DNA of 60,000 bases from Owenia fusiformis (lineage: Eukaryota; Annelida; Polychaeta; Sabellida; Oweniidae): the NCBI GenBank assembly GCA_903813345.2, contig CAIIXF020000004.1, positions 4,423,525 to 4,483,524 on the forward strand, written 5' to 3'. Below are positions 33,913-46,266 of the stretch, in pieces. Both the position numbers and the translations under genes were made by a program. The first letter of the stretch is position 1. Each line of letters starts with the position of its first letter. The notes under the pieces are model-generated. The model searched no databases. It saw only the letters and a program-made list of their open reading frames with translations, and was not told where the DNA came from.

Positions 33913-34976
33913 AGTAGCTGAGACAACACAAGTCCCAAGTCTATATATTTACTCTCATTTCTTCACTTCTAAGACTTAAGTCACCACATTTTTCATGCAC
34001 ATTACTTGGAGAAATCCTAACATAGAATTTTATTGGTTTTGATTATAGTTCATTTGTTAAATATAGGGAAACATTTGATTTTTATTGGTCTATAATCAAA
34101 ATTTTCCATTTTAGCGACAAATACAACATTTTGACGTAATTAATAAAAATCCAAACTATAAATGACAGATACAATATGGTGTCTCTAATCTTATTGACAA
34201 TAACTATCGTAATAGATATTTTTTGATCATGCATTGGAAATATACCAGGGATATAGTGAATAGCGAGAAATGCATTCATTGATTGTGGCAAGAAGTGAAT
34301 TGGCAAAAGAATGTTGGAGTCACACTATTATTTTGACGCGTTTTTAGTGCTTGTTCTTCCATTTAAGGTCGTTTGGTACCACTGTGATGTCATAATATAT
34401 AAACTGACATCATAATATGGGTAGCAAATTGAAGCACATGTTACAAGCTTTAGGATGATACCAAATATGTCATCATTCATTTGATAAAAATGGTAACTGG
34501 AATAAGATCAAAAGGTATGCCACTCCCCTACCCCATCCACTTTTTCAGGCCATTGAAACACGCCAAAACCTCAAATAATGCAGGCATCTTCAGGGGTAGT
34601 TTTGGCCCTGTTTTTTTTTTACATCATGTTTCTGCATACCATTTTTCTAGGAAATGTCTCAATTACCCAAAACAGTTATTTTTGTGCTGAATAAGAAAAC
34701 ATTTGGTCATTTTGGAGTCATTACACCAAAAGTAGAGACTTTTATTAATTACGTCAAAATGTTGTATTTGTTGCACAAAATGGCAAATTTTGGTTATAGA
34801 CAAATCAAAATCAAATGTTTCCCTATTTTACACTAATAAATTATAATTAAAACCAATAAAATTCTATGTTAGGATTTTTCCTGGTAATATGTATGCAAAA
34901 TGTGGTGACTTAACTCTTAAAAGTAAAGAAATGAGAGTAAATATACAGACTTGGGACTTGTGTTGTCTCGGCTACT
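33913..34976. mobile_element. 1.06-kb inverted-repeat element in unit 2
   Basis: AGTAGCTGAGACAACACAAG at 33913 is inverted as CTTGTGTTGTCTCGGCTACT ending at 34976. The arms run for at least 240 bp, through GACTTAAGTCACCACATTTT / AAATGTGGTGACTTAA, TAGAATTTTATTGGTTTT / AAAACCAATAAAATTCTA and TACAACATTTTGACGTAATT / AATTACGTCAAAATGTTGTA. Unit 1 lacks it. No transposase is present. Confidence 0.85.
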
Positions 34977-36289
34977 AGTTAAAGATATCTTCTGCGGGGG
35001 AGGGAGGGGGCGATGTAAGTATAGCAAGTTGCTCAAGCCTTATGTCGGTAGTGCACCATGCCTTGAATCAAAAGGTCCTGGGTCCCTTACATCAAAAATA
35101 AATGAGACTCATTCCGATGGCTTTATTTAAAGCATCTTCTCAATGGTGTTTATCCAGTCGACTTTTTCCATATCATAAAACTTATTAAATTGCTAGAGTA
35201 GACTTTCTTCAACTATTTTAACAATCATTTATTTGACATAGTCGTTCTATAACATAATTACAGACCCAATCTTCCACCATGGGAATTGTTTTCCGTTTTC
35301 TATAGTTCCAACAATGAGTCTCAAGTTGCTACTTTACGGCAATTCTCTCCAACATGCACGACATAAGATAACCCCCGACTACAGTTAAAGTGAATTATAG
35401 ACTTAGGACAATCTAGTTATGGCATGTTAATTCGTACGTGAATATGGTAAATCTAAACCATCTTTTGTTCCACCTTAATTGCTTCACTGACTGGACGTTG
35501 CCGATGTGACTGACTAAAGAACACAACGTCGATACAAGGGTCTTGGCTAAGCTTTAAATTTTTACATCTGCATGTGACTGACTTAACTTTGCATAACGAT
35601 ACCTATATTGCTAAAATTCTTCGAAAAAAGAAATTACTAACGTGCATATATCATCATTACGAAACTCTCCCGTTCTGGTACAACATAGAGCATTCAGCAT
35701 CGGTCTCGGACACTTAAAATCCGGAGTCGAAGTCCATGGGAATGTCAAAATGCCAACGTTGATAGAAAAAGCTTCATAGTAAAGCCATTGCAACAGCTCA
35801 CGTACAACGTATAAAGGAAGTCATGAACAGTAGTCGTAAGGAAAAAATTATTTGGTTCCGATGGATAGACATATCGTAGATTATTGTGAGAACGTTATAT
35901 AATATAGGTACAGATTTGATTTGCAAATCATGGCTGTATTTTTGTATGCCCGCGTTGCTAGTGAATTGCGTAATATTTTAATGAGTCTCACCCAAAGTAT
36001 CACTTAAAAGAACAATACGTTTGACACATTATAATTAGCGGAGTAAGTGCGCTTGAATGAGCTGTTTTTGTTCAAAAAGTGTGACCATGCAATTTGCACC
36101 GAAGTGGCTAATTGTTCTTTTTCGTGGTACCTCGGGGAACTTACAAAATATTATGCAGTTGACTAGCACCGCGGGGAGTTCAAAAACGTGGCCCTGGACA
36201 TGATTTTGGCTTAATTTTTCATGTCAAATTGATACTAATAAGAATAATGTAACGATTTCCGTTATTTTTCATGCCAAATTAGTATTTAT

Positions 36290-36560
36290 TAGTATTGTTA
36301 CCACCTATCCGGGCCTGTTCTTAGGGTATTAATACTTGAATTGAAAGCGTTTATTTTAATATATTGACCTGAGCAATATGTGTCGTCATAGTGGCGGGCC
36401 AATAATGATATTTCAGCCCGGCAATGTTTCCCGGGAAATGAGATATCTTTCAGTGCGTATAATTTCGTTTAGTTGCCAGTCAGTTTTTACGATTTCAGCC
36501 CTGGTAATAAACGGTGGTCTGGCCTTTGGCCCTTGGTCCGATATTTCACTATTTTACATA
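36290..36560 (-). repeat. Unit-2 copy of the TTACCACC element
   Basis: GTTACCACCTATCCGGGCCT, GACCTGAGCAATATGTGTCG, CCCGGCAATGTTTCCCGGG and CAGCCCTGGTAATAAACGGT match 29998-30225. The distal hairpin is reduced to GGTCCGATATTTCACTATT. Confidence 0.7.
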
Positions 36561-36994
36561 CATATATCAAACAGTTAAAATGTATACTGTACCTATAGAT
36601 TATGAAATGCATGCAAACAGTTAAATACAAAACAATATTATTTAACAAAAATATCATATTTTACCACTGATTACAAAAATACCGTTTTATTTTCACATAA
36701 TATCCTATGAATATCATGCTAACTATGGAATAAAAAACAATATTATTTAACATTATCTAGTATTTGGATAAAACAGGGATGTGGAGGTGATTATAATTTT
36801 CATTTCATATTTAACAAACAGTATATATAAAGACAGATATATAAAGTACATATTAAAATATAGATACACGTGTTGTTACACGTAATTTTAGACATTTACT
36901 TTTAAACTAAGATTTGACGTTTGGCTTTGAAACTCCTGAGATTTTCTCAATATTGAATAACCAGATTGTTATGGTCTCACCGATAATGTCTTAA

Positions 36995-37288
36995 GAAATA
37001 TTGGATGAAGAGCAGGTGTAATATTGTCGAATACACCCCGTGGGGCTAGGCACAAACGTTTTCTGTACCCCAAACGACCGAAGACCCCGAGGTCCATATT
37101 ACGATTCGAACATGAAAACTCACAAAAATGTTCCGAATATTCATTATGGCCCGCCATTACTACGGCCCACCGTTATGACGTCACACATTACACGTATTAC
37201 CAGGGGTTTTGTTCGCGAATATACTCCGGGTGAAATGTTGACTTTGTTTACAGTTTATAGAAGGCGTGAATACAGTCATGTTCGAATA
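36995..37288. mobile_element. TTAA-type MITE copy, one end truncated
   Basis: The copy begins TTAAGAAATATTGGATGAAG after GATAATGTC and ends CAGTCATGTTCGAA. The unit-1 site reads AATGTCTACACTATATAC without it. The full-length relative at 50554-50830 shows the same end words inverted (TTCGAACATGACTGTATTC and ATATTTCTTAA). Here the second TTAA end is lost. Confidence 0.7.
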
Positions 37289-38010
37289 CACTATATACAC
37301 TCTCAAAATGTTCAAAATGCATAAATTCACTTGGTCGATTATACTCGACAACTCACCCATAAAGGTTTAATAAAAAGAATCAACACGTCAACTGTGTCAC
37401 CCAATAGGATGGTTTCCTGTTTTTATCAATCTAAATTAGACTCGTATTCACAGAGTAAATATACAAATAAATTACACAAGCTACCAGATCGAGATTCATA
37501 TTACGAATAGTCAAAAGCTATTTTAGCTTTACTCGCTTTCAAGACAATCCTTAGAATCAGTTTTTCATTTAAATAAACATTATTTCTTCAATAAATCATC
37601 GACATTTTGGAATAACTTGTTTAATAAGCTGTATTCTCTATATGATGGTATCGATATGTTGCTTATACAAGTCCTAGTATGACACGATTGCCTTTTTAAT
37701 TAACTATATAGCACCATGGATGTTCTGACAATGTGCTACCACTTCTTTGTGGTGTTATAACGGGATGCGTGTTCTTTTTGATGTAATACAATGCCAAACT
37801 TTCAATAAAATAACATGATTAGCATTTAAATTAGATGTGTCTTCACAAGTGTCAAAGAGAAGGGATCAAAGTGTGTAACAAGACACAACGATAAATAAAA
37901 CATCTTAGAGTATAACCAGTCATAAGAACAAACCTCAAAACCACAATGTCCATCAATATCCGCATATCTCAAATATTGTACCCAAATTGAACCATATTTC
38001 ATATGGCATT

Positions 38011-38835
38011 ATCTTTGCTTCTTTATTCATTAAATTCAAATATATTCTGTATAGGAAATATTAATATTCGCTAAATCATTTTCCATTCGGTATAAACGTT
38101 TATATGTTTGTTACAGCAAATTAAGTTTTCTAAATAGCCAATCACTTAATACCATGATTGTGCATTAAATTACATATTTCATTCGCTAAATGATATGTTT
38201 TTGCGTAAATTGTTATGGTATTCCTTAAGAGTAACACATTATAGGCACAATATTGAATTTCTGTTTGAACCCTACCGAAATAAGTTTGCCTATATTTACC
38301 AAATGGTTTATTTTTCTATGACATAGTTGATGCATTTTACCGAAAGCTAATTTGCTATTTACCAAATGCAATAAAGTAATATTCGATAACTTTCGTTGTT
38401 GTTCGATATTTTGTCATGTGACCTCGAGATTTGCAAGCCGCGCAGCTATTCTACATCGTTCGAATATATCACATGACTGAAAGTCTCGTAAAGTATCGAA
38501 TAATAACGAAATTTATCGAATGTGGCATTCGGTATTTACCGAATATAAATAATGTAAATACCGAATGTACAAATAATTAATTAAATCATACGTGCGTTGA
38601 GGAAAACAAATAGATTCGCTGCATCACACAAATAAATGTACACTGTGCGTAAATATCAAATGTAAATGCCAACACAAAGAACAAGTGAAACGATTTTGCG
38701 AATATAAATTGTATAGATTATTACATTCGATAAAATAAAAAACATTCGATAGATTGGGTAAAGGTTTGGTAAATTGTTTGTTTTATTTTGTATTTATGGA
38801 ATATTTAATGTACCGAATAAAGAAGCAGTTTAAAC
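38011..38835. mobile_element. Inverted-repeat element rich in TTCGATA/ACCGAAT words
   Basis: TTGCTTCTTTATTC near 38015 pairs with GAATAAAGAAGCAG near 38815. A central inverted repeat joins TTCGATAACTTTCGTTGTTG (38382) to the complement of ATCGAATAATAACGAAATTTATCGA (38497-38521). Unit 1 reads AACCATATTCCATTTAATGG at the empty site. Unit 2 has CCATATTTCAT before and CCATAATTTCAT after the element, which suggests a target duplication of about 8-11 bp. Confidence 0.75.
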
Positions 38836-38989
38836 ACCATAATTTCATTTAATGGAATATTACAATGCATGAGAAAAATTAATCAAAATCAAAATTCATG
38901 TCATTACGTTTTGTCATTTACCATAAACTGTTGTACCAATTGGCAACACCTGTGAAGAAGACTTGAAATGGTTAACATCTCGAGAAGGC

Positions 38990-39885
38990 AATATCGTTCT
39001 CGTTAAAGTTGAAAGGAATGTATTAGTTTAATGACTCGTAGGAGAGTGCATAACGGAGGTATAAATGAATAAACGCACGGAGCACACCGCGTCTCGAACT
39101 CGCATCCTCGTGGTTACGGCACCCAATCGCCTAGCCTGAAAGATTTTTATAATTCAGTTATCGAATTTGTAGACATTATATCGCGTTCAAGACTTATCTC
39201 TTAATTGAATTATCGTATGCAATGAGAAAACGAAGTCCATAAGTAAAACACAAATGAGGTCATCCCCTGGCAGAAAATAGCAATGTTGCAGAAATGCTTC
39301 CCGAATGAATATTAGTGCCAACGCCATTATATATATCAATATCATCGTCCTTAGCTATACCAAGTGGTTTCAAAGATTTAGATAAATTACTTCACAAAAC
39401 ACATTTAGGAATTGAGTATTATAGACAAAAGCTCCAATACAATGATTGGTATATTCCTAATGAGATTATCAAATTTGAATTATATAAACCTAAACTTGCC
39501 TACCCACGTCGATATGACGTATCTTTTATTTTTGATGTCGATTATGTTTGAGAAAGAGCTAAGACTAGATACTGTACTTGCCAAATTGATGGGTTGAACG
39601 ATAGTATATCATATTGGAATTAGAATCCTACCTCGATTCTTTTATTTGGGGCAAGTTTATGACCCTAATAGAATTTAATGTGTATCACAATCACGCCCAG
39701 GGGAGCAACTCTTGTCTTTTAATGATGAACAGAACATAATCAACTCTCATATATCATGTCATAAATCATGAATCTCGGAAATCAAAAATCAGTTAAAAGG
39801 TAAAATCATCATTAAAGGTTAAGCTAACCATCTGGAATGGGATAAACATAAGTTGAAATTTGGAAGTGTATAATGGCAAAAACAG
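38990..39885. other. Left part of a 6.2-kb insertion in unit 2
   Basis: Apart from the SINE fragment at 39070-39145, no gene is recognised. The ORF at 39315-39551 (78 codons) has no known domain, although its length and place upstream of the GIY-YIG gene make a decayed retroelement fragment possible. Confidence 0.4.
39070..39145 (-). repeat. tRNA-like SINE fragment, second copy
   Basis: On the minus strand GGCTAGGCGATTGGGTGCCG is followed by TAACCACGAGGATGCGAGTT and CGAGACGCGG. The GAGTTCGAGAC stretch resembles a polymerase III B box. Its relative is at 26015-26105. Confidence 0.5.
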
Positions 39886-39932
39886 GGTTTCACTGCAGCA
39901 TTAAAACATAAAATTAATGCTGCAGTGAAACC
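39886..39932. repeat. Perfect 19-bp inverted repeat at the edge of the Penelope fragment
   Basis: GGTTTCACTGCAGCATTAA (39886-39904) and its exact reverse complement (39914-39932) are separated by 9 nt. The right arm is the 5' end of the recognisable GIY-YIG reading frame. The hairpin therefore looks like an inverted duplication made at the truncation breakpoint. Confidence 0.85.
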
Positions 39933-40362
39933 TTACATGACTCTGAAAAATATGTTAGTCCACCCTAAAGACAAAATAGACATTAATGATAAATCAGGAG
40001 TTATTTATGAGGTACCTTGCAAAACGTGTAACAAATCGTATATAGGAGAAACCTCAAGACCTTTGAAAGTTAGAATTAAAGAACATAAGATAGAAGCAGA
40101 TTCGAGGGACAATTCACGTTACACGCGCCAAGCAAAAGAAAATATGAGAGGGGTGATGAATAAATCAGCCATTACGGACCACGTCCTTCAGAATAATTGC
40201 GTAATGGACTGGAACAATACTACGGTTTTGGACAATGACAATAAGAGACTTGAAAGATGGATTAAAGAATCTATTTTTATAAAGAAAAACGATAATAATA
40301 TGAACAGGGATCAAGGGAACTATAAATTGGCGGGAATTTGGAATGGATTTTTGGTGAATTAA
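39925..40362 (+). pseudogene. Penelope-like element, GIY-YIG endonuclease fragment
   Basis: The 145-codon frame is the C-terminal endonuclease of a Penelope-like retroelement, which nicks DNA for target-primed integration. Visible motifs are GVIY (25-28) and YIG (39-41) with two cysteines between them (C32, C35), the Arg of RPLKVRIKEH (R50), H54, the SAITDHVLQNN histidine (H86) and the ERWIKES glutamates (E110, E115). Cysteines between the GIY and YIG halves are typical of canonical Penelope endonucleases. The reverse-transcriptase part is absent upstream, and the frame opens at a stop beside a perfect hairpin. The first codon counted is GTG and the first ATG is four codons later, so neither is a natural start. 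The domain itself has no internal stop. It lies in a 6.2-kb insertion of unit 2. Confidence 0.9.
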
Positions 40363-40420
40363 TATGACGTAATATTGTTTTTTATTTAATTATTTTGTAG
40401 CGCTTCAGGTCAGTTTTATA

Positions 40421-40462
40421 CAGTTGAAAAAGGATCCAGACAGGATCCGAAACGTCCTGGTT
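40421..40462 (+). ncRNA. Hammerhead-ribozyme-like remnant downstream of the Penelope gene
   Basis: GTTGAAAAA is followed by a 6-bp helix GGATCC/GGATCC (432-437 with 443-448, loop AGACA), then GAAACGTC. The layout resembles a hammerhead core (CUGANGA, stem II, GAAAC). Penelope-like elements are known to carry hammerhead motifs in their terminal repeats. The first core segment reads TTGAAAA, not CTGANGA, and I cannot draw stems I and III convincingly. If derived from a ribozyme, it is probably inactive. Confidence 0.5.
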
Positions 40463-40509
40463 AGTAAAAATAAAGGTTGTGAAAAGAAGAAAAAATATGT
40501 TGTGGTCTG

Positions 40510-40910
40510 CCTTTTGTTTTATTTTCTAAAAATAGCCAAAGCTTGTTAAGTGCCATGGCAGACAAATCGTGAAATAAATTAGTTAGAATTAAACCGGGTT
40601 TAACTTAAATCGTAACATAAATAGACACATTAATTAATTACAGGAGCTAACATGTGAAAAGCAAGATAAATAGGTGTAGTAGATAAACAAGCCTTGAAGC
40701 ATTATTTTCCAAAATGTCTTCTAATAACGTGAAATATTGCAGATTTTCTCATTTTAAGACATATAATCTTGATTATGTTATCTTTATTTAATCAATGTCA
40801 AGTTCACATAATAAATCATTCAAACTGCTGTTTATTGATTGGTAATTTATGTGAACAAGATTGCAATCGGCGATCATAATCCAGATTAATTTAGTATTCT
40901 GTTTGTATGT
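40510..40910. other. No feature recognised
   Basis: AT-rich spacer between the Penelope fragment and the large inverted-repeat element. Confidence 0.35.
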
Positions 40911-41756
40911 CAATTAGACAGGTTCCAATTCAAATAATTCAAGTTTTTGAGGCATTTTTTAGAAAAAGCAACAGACCTATTTTTACTAGATCAGTTTTTC
41001 ATGCTGATAAAGATATTAAAAGATGACAGCTCAACGGGGTGGTCACGACACTAAATTTTGGCATTTTTACCCCCCTAGGAAAATATTCTAGGGGGTACTA
41101 TGAAACTAGTTCATAACTCAAAGGATATATGAGCTATTGTTCTGAATTGTACACCATACATTGCTAGTACAAATATGAATACTATCCTAAAGTTATGGGT
41201 TGATACCGTTATTGGTCTCAGAAAAATAAAAAAAACAGGAAAAAGATACGCAATTTTTGTCTTGCCAATTTTATATTTGTAGCTTCAAGCACAATATGAC
41301 AGCTTTAACAGCTCATAGTAGTATTCTAAAAACATTTCTAAGCTATGTGTGGTATTGTAATACATCTATTTTAGTTATGAAGTACTATTTTGTAATTTTA
41401 ATATGACTTTATAGTGCCCTACCCCTAGAAAATTGAAGAAAGTGGATGTGGTGAATTTTATCATTTTGCAGCATTAAGTCAGAAACATGTATTGATAGAC
41501 ACCAAATCAATAAATTCATACCATCATCAAATGTTAGGTGACATTCTAATTAATTTATTACTAGAATATAGGACTTAAGATATTTTATATGTAAGTTTTC
41601 AATTAAGTACATGTATCATAATGAAATCTAGTGTAATCACATACTAGAGAGGTTGGCATACAGTCTGGATATTGACATAAAGTCTAAACATTATAATCAT
41701 CAATTGATCTCATTTGAGCAACTAGACTATGGTGGTCATCATGCACAAGTAATGTA

Positions 41757-42585
41757 CAGTAGAACCTGTTAAGTGGAACACCTCTGTAAGTGGAACACCT
41801 CCCAAGTGGAACGCCTTTTCAAAGTCCCGTTTTAAAAACCCATTGATTAATGTTAATTGAACCTCTGTAAGTGGAACACCTCCAAACTTGAACAGTGAAC
41901 ACCCCATATTGAAAAATTAACCTGCTAAGTGGAATAGTCAATTTCCATAGATTTCAATATTGATATATGTAAACAGAATTAATCTCCTTCAATGATATCT
42001 GGGTATGAAAACAGGTAATACTGTGATAATTGGCAAATTAGGATTTTAATGGATTAGCCTCCTGTAGAGGTCAACGTGTGATGCAACCAATAATTAATTT
42101 GATAATCAGCAAATGAGGATTTCATAAGATTTTCATTCAGAAAATTGGATTAACCTCCTGTAGAACTGGACATGTTATGCTACCACTAATTAATATCCCT
42201 TGCTGTTTGTTTCAAACTTAATAAGTAAGATTAAAAATGTCATTTAAAAGCAATTGAATTATTAACAGTAGGAACAAGTCTTTAAAACTTAATTGCCTAA
42301 TCCTTGTACCTGAGACTGGCACAATTAGGAGGATTAAGAATGTCAGAAAACATTTTTGGCAGAATAAGGAGGATTAAGAATGTCAAATACCTTTTTGAGT
42401 TAAATAAATGGATTATTAATGGTATATACCTGCCCTGTAATGAAGGGAGAATCATATTTCCAATGATACATATAAATCCTATATTTGATCTTGTATGTTC
42501 CCTGCGAACCCAAAACCTCCGTAAGTGGAACATCTTCTAAGTGGAACGCAGAACGGAGAGTGTTCCACTTACACAGGTTCTACTG
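41757..42585. mobile_element. Pogo/Tigger-like MITE nested in the 4-kb element
   Basis: CAGTAGAACCTGTTAAGTGG at 41757 pairs with CCACTTACACAGGTTCTACTG ending at 42585, with TA on both sides (41755-41756, 42586-42587). Several copies of TAAGTGGAACACCTC lie just inside both ends. This end type resembles that of pogo/Tigger elements. The interior has a direct repeat of AAGGAGGATTAAGAATGTCA-type sequence (about 42325 and 42365). No transposase remains. Confidence 0.85.
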
Positions 42586-42589
42586 TATT

Positions 42590-44405
42590 TACATAATAAT
42601 GTTATAAAGGAGCATGTAGGTTATCGCAAACAACTTCAGACAATTCTAACTTGAATTATGAATATTTTCTGACCATGAACATGGGTATATCTTTTAGATC
42701 TATTCATTATCTTCAAGAAAAGTAAATATAATGATTAATCAGACCTAAGTGATATTAAAGGGAATGGCCCAATCAACATACTTTTTACTAAAAATGTTGA
42801 CCTAATTTTTTACCAAAGATGCAACCTTTAATTATATTGTTGAATGCATAATTAGAATATGCTTTGAGACATGTTCTATTTCCTAAGAGGAAAAGTGGAT
42901 TGCTCCAGGGACTTTAAAGACACTGAATTTGGATGACCAAAATGAACTGAAACCAATGGATAGCATGAATTTTTTCAAAGGGGAAATAACATGGGGAACA
43001 CTAATCTTAGGGGAATTCAGTTTTCTTTTCAAGAGCTATTTGATACATTAAAATAAAGAATAGTAATGCATTAAAAATTGTTAAAATGATTGCATTTTTG
43101 GTGAAAATGAGGTCAACAACTTTGAAAAAATATATTGATGGGTTGATTGCTAGTGAAATATCTCCGAGTCCGATTGACTTTATTATCCCTGTAGACCCGT
43201 CTTCATGGTCAGAAAATAGTCATAATCAAAGATATAACTGTCTGAAATTGTTTGTGATAACTTACCTGAACCTTTCCAGGTCAAATCAGGAGTGACAAAA
43301 TTATTTCAACCCAATTTTTGACATGTCTTCAGATACGATAATATTTTCTTCATAAGATAGAGTGTCACTTGTGAAATTTATTGATTGACCTGAGATCGTA
43401 CCATATCTTTATGACAGAGAAGCGAAATAGCCATATTGAACTTTAATGATGTTTGTTTAATTGTTGTTTGCCACTTTTCGACAATTGTCAAAATTTGGGG
43501 GTTTTGGGGGAGGGGTACAATTAGGTTAAAAAATTCACCTGATTCAGACTATCCTTAAATGAGCACTGATTCACCCGAGAGCATAACTTTATCAAAACAT
43601 GTAAGTGTTATTTTGGACCACTCACATTAATGTTTTGTCTAATTTTCCCTTAGAGTTTCATCATCATTGTCCAAATCTTTGTTGAGATATTTGAGATATA
43701 TGAATGTTCATTATTAAAATCTTGCCTTCCTTTGCAGTTGGAAAAGATTCAGCATTAGGTGTTATAAGTCCCAGAGCACGATAAATAAATAAAATAACAA
43801 CAAAATGACATAGAACTGATAGACGTTTTCTCCTGTGCGTGTCAGCCTTGGTCTACCAAATTGCTATTCAGTAGGAAGAAACTCATTTTTCAGTTTCCAT
43901 TTTAATTTCCTGACAAATAGAGCGTAGCAACTTCTGTTTTAGAGAACAATAGAACAATAGAAAAGATTACTTTACCATAATTTTAATCATCCCAGATTGT
44001 AGAGATAAAAATATGAAGAGAATGACAAAACCTCTTAAAACACATTTCTTAGGAAACAAATAGTGTCGTATTCTTGTTACTATGGCAACAGAGTTTTTTC
44101 TTTTTGTCATTTTTGTCATACAGATTACCTATCATACCAGGACCAAATCCTGAAAATTTGAATTTAGTTTCTTCATTATTTAGTATCTTAGATATATAGG
44201 TTTCTTATAGTGTCCCCTGCAGATTTTATCGGATTATATAAGGAAAATGCTATGAAGAGGGTTGCCCAAGGATGCCACTTAATAGTTGGTATTTTTGAGG
44301 TCCCAGCCCTCTATTCATGGGAATAGTTAACCATTGTAAAGCTTCTCATGGTTAACTGACAGAATTTATTGTATCTTCAACTAAGAAGACAATAAAATGT
44401 TAAAA
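42590..44405. other. Non-coding interior of the 4-kb element
   Basis: I see no transposase motif or long ORF in this stretch. A poly-G patch (GGGGGTTTTGGGGGAGGGG) lies near 43497. Confidence 0.4.
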
Positions 44406-46266
44406 CCAGAAGAAAACCACACCAACTTTCTTCTATTTACCAGGGGTAGGGCACTATAAAGTCATATTAAAATTAGAAAATAGTACTTCATCACTATGAT
44501 AGATGTATTACAATATCACACATAGCTTGGGAATGTTGTTAGAATACTACTTTGAGCTGTTTAAGTTATCATATTTTGCTTGAAGCTACAAATATAAAAT
44601 AAGCAAGAAAAAATGACAAAAATTGCATATTTTTTTCTAATTAATTGTATTTTTCCAAAACCAACAAAGATATCAACCTATAACTTTAGGGTAGTATTCA
44701 TCTCTGTACTAACAATGTATGCTGTAGAACTCAGAACAATAGTTTATATATCCTTTGAGTTATGAACTAATATTATAGTACCCCCTAAAATAATTCCCTA
44801 GGGGGGTAAAAACGCTAAAATTCAGTGTCGTGACCACCCCGTTGAGCTGTCATCTTTTAATATCTTTATCAGCATGAAAAACTGATCCAGAAAAATAGGT
44901 CTGTTGCTTTTTCTAAAAAATGCCTCAAAAACCCTTTCCCTTGAGATATTCTGAAATTGGAACCTGTCTAAATCAATTAGATCGTCACCAAACATGGCAT
45001 ATACGTATGCACATGAATTCCCTTTCATTATTGTTGGCTGGTTTTAGATAAATTCTGGACGACCGTTCCCGTCAGAGCACGTCCATAAAAGTCTTGAAAA
45101 AGATCTCGAAACGGTTCAAGAACACGATGAGTACTAGTTTCCTGTGACTTAGGGCAAGGGAAAGGGGCTATATTGTTACGAGACATTTAGTTACAGTTAA
45201 GTGTGTTTAAATGACCGATTCCCTCAGTTTTATATCTCGAAATAACACGTTCGGTAAAATAACGTAATAAAACAAAATGTTCATACATAAATAAATGCAT
45301 CGTGTCAATTTTATTTCCTGACGCGAGACATCGATTCAGTTTTATTCGAAAAAGTAGTGAGAGTAAGCAATATAAGAACAAACAAATATTTCGTTTTTAA
45401 TAAAATAGTTTGATTCTAATCATGAGTTATGGCAGATTAAACATATAATCTTCCTTGAATAGCTCCCAATATATCATTAGCTCAGTTCTTCATTGGATGC
45501 CGTATTTATAAACATTTTATCTATTTAAAGGTTCAATGATATATTCGTTCGGGCTTAGAAATGTTGATTCTTATGATTATAGCAGCAGATGGAATATATC
45601 ATTTACCTTGATATCTTTAAATATTTGTTGATATATTTATGAGTTCGGATTTCTTGATGGCATCTTGTTATGAGTTCTATTATAGGATGTCACAATAACT
45701 TAAACAATTTATTAACTGGTTTTATTATGCAATTACCCTTTGCATTCGGCCGACTTCACTTCTTAAAAGGGAGCTCTGTTTTCACTCTTTCAGTTTACAA
45801 TAAATCTCTGATCTTGCCGAGCCAATCAGAGTTCATCGTCGAAATACGGATGACCTTCTATATGGTCCCTTTCGTCTGACATCACTGCATAGTTAATGAG
45901 CATGTATTCAACACCCGTTCTTTCAACTTCGCTGATTGGTTGAGAAAGGGTCAGCTTGGTAGATTTGAAATGATTTATTACCCGGGCTATCACATGCACC
46001 AATCTTCGGGGTGGGGTTGCTAAACTGTAATATAGTCTATACTAGGCAGAGGGTAGTTTATAACTAGACTCTGCGCGCAGGGTAATTATAGAATATGTAT
46101 GACTAGCTGATTGAAATTTGTTATAGACCGGAGTTGATGGCTGTTACGATGACTTATTTGAAAAAACGAACTAGTAACACTAAAATAATTTTCCTTTCCC
46201 CGTAGAAGTTTTTCTCTTGCAACTCTTTAATTTCCTGAGTACAAGGTTCTTCGGCGATTTCTGGCT

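Larger units (their letters stand above)
40914..44972. mobile_element. 4-kb element with inverted arms of about 540-560 bp
   Basis: TTAGACAGGTTCCAATT at 40914 is inverted as AATTGGAACCTGTCTAA ending at about 44972. The arms continue through GACAGCTCAACGGGGTGGTC (41024) / GACCACCCCGTTGAGCTGTC (44832), TTTTTACCCCCCTAGG / CCTAGGGGGGTAAAAA, and finally GACTTTATAGTGCCCTACCC / GGGTAGGGCACTATAAAGTC near 44450. The 2.95-kb interior contains a nested pogo/Tigger-like MITE (41757-42585) and no recognisable transposase. It lies within the 38.99-45.18 kb insertion of unit 2. Confidence 0.88.
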
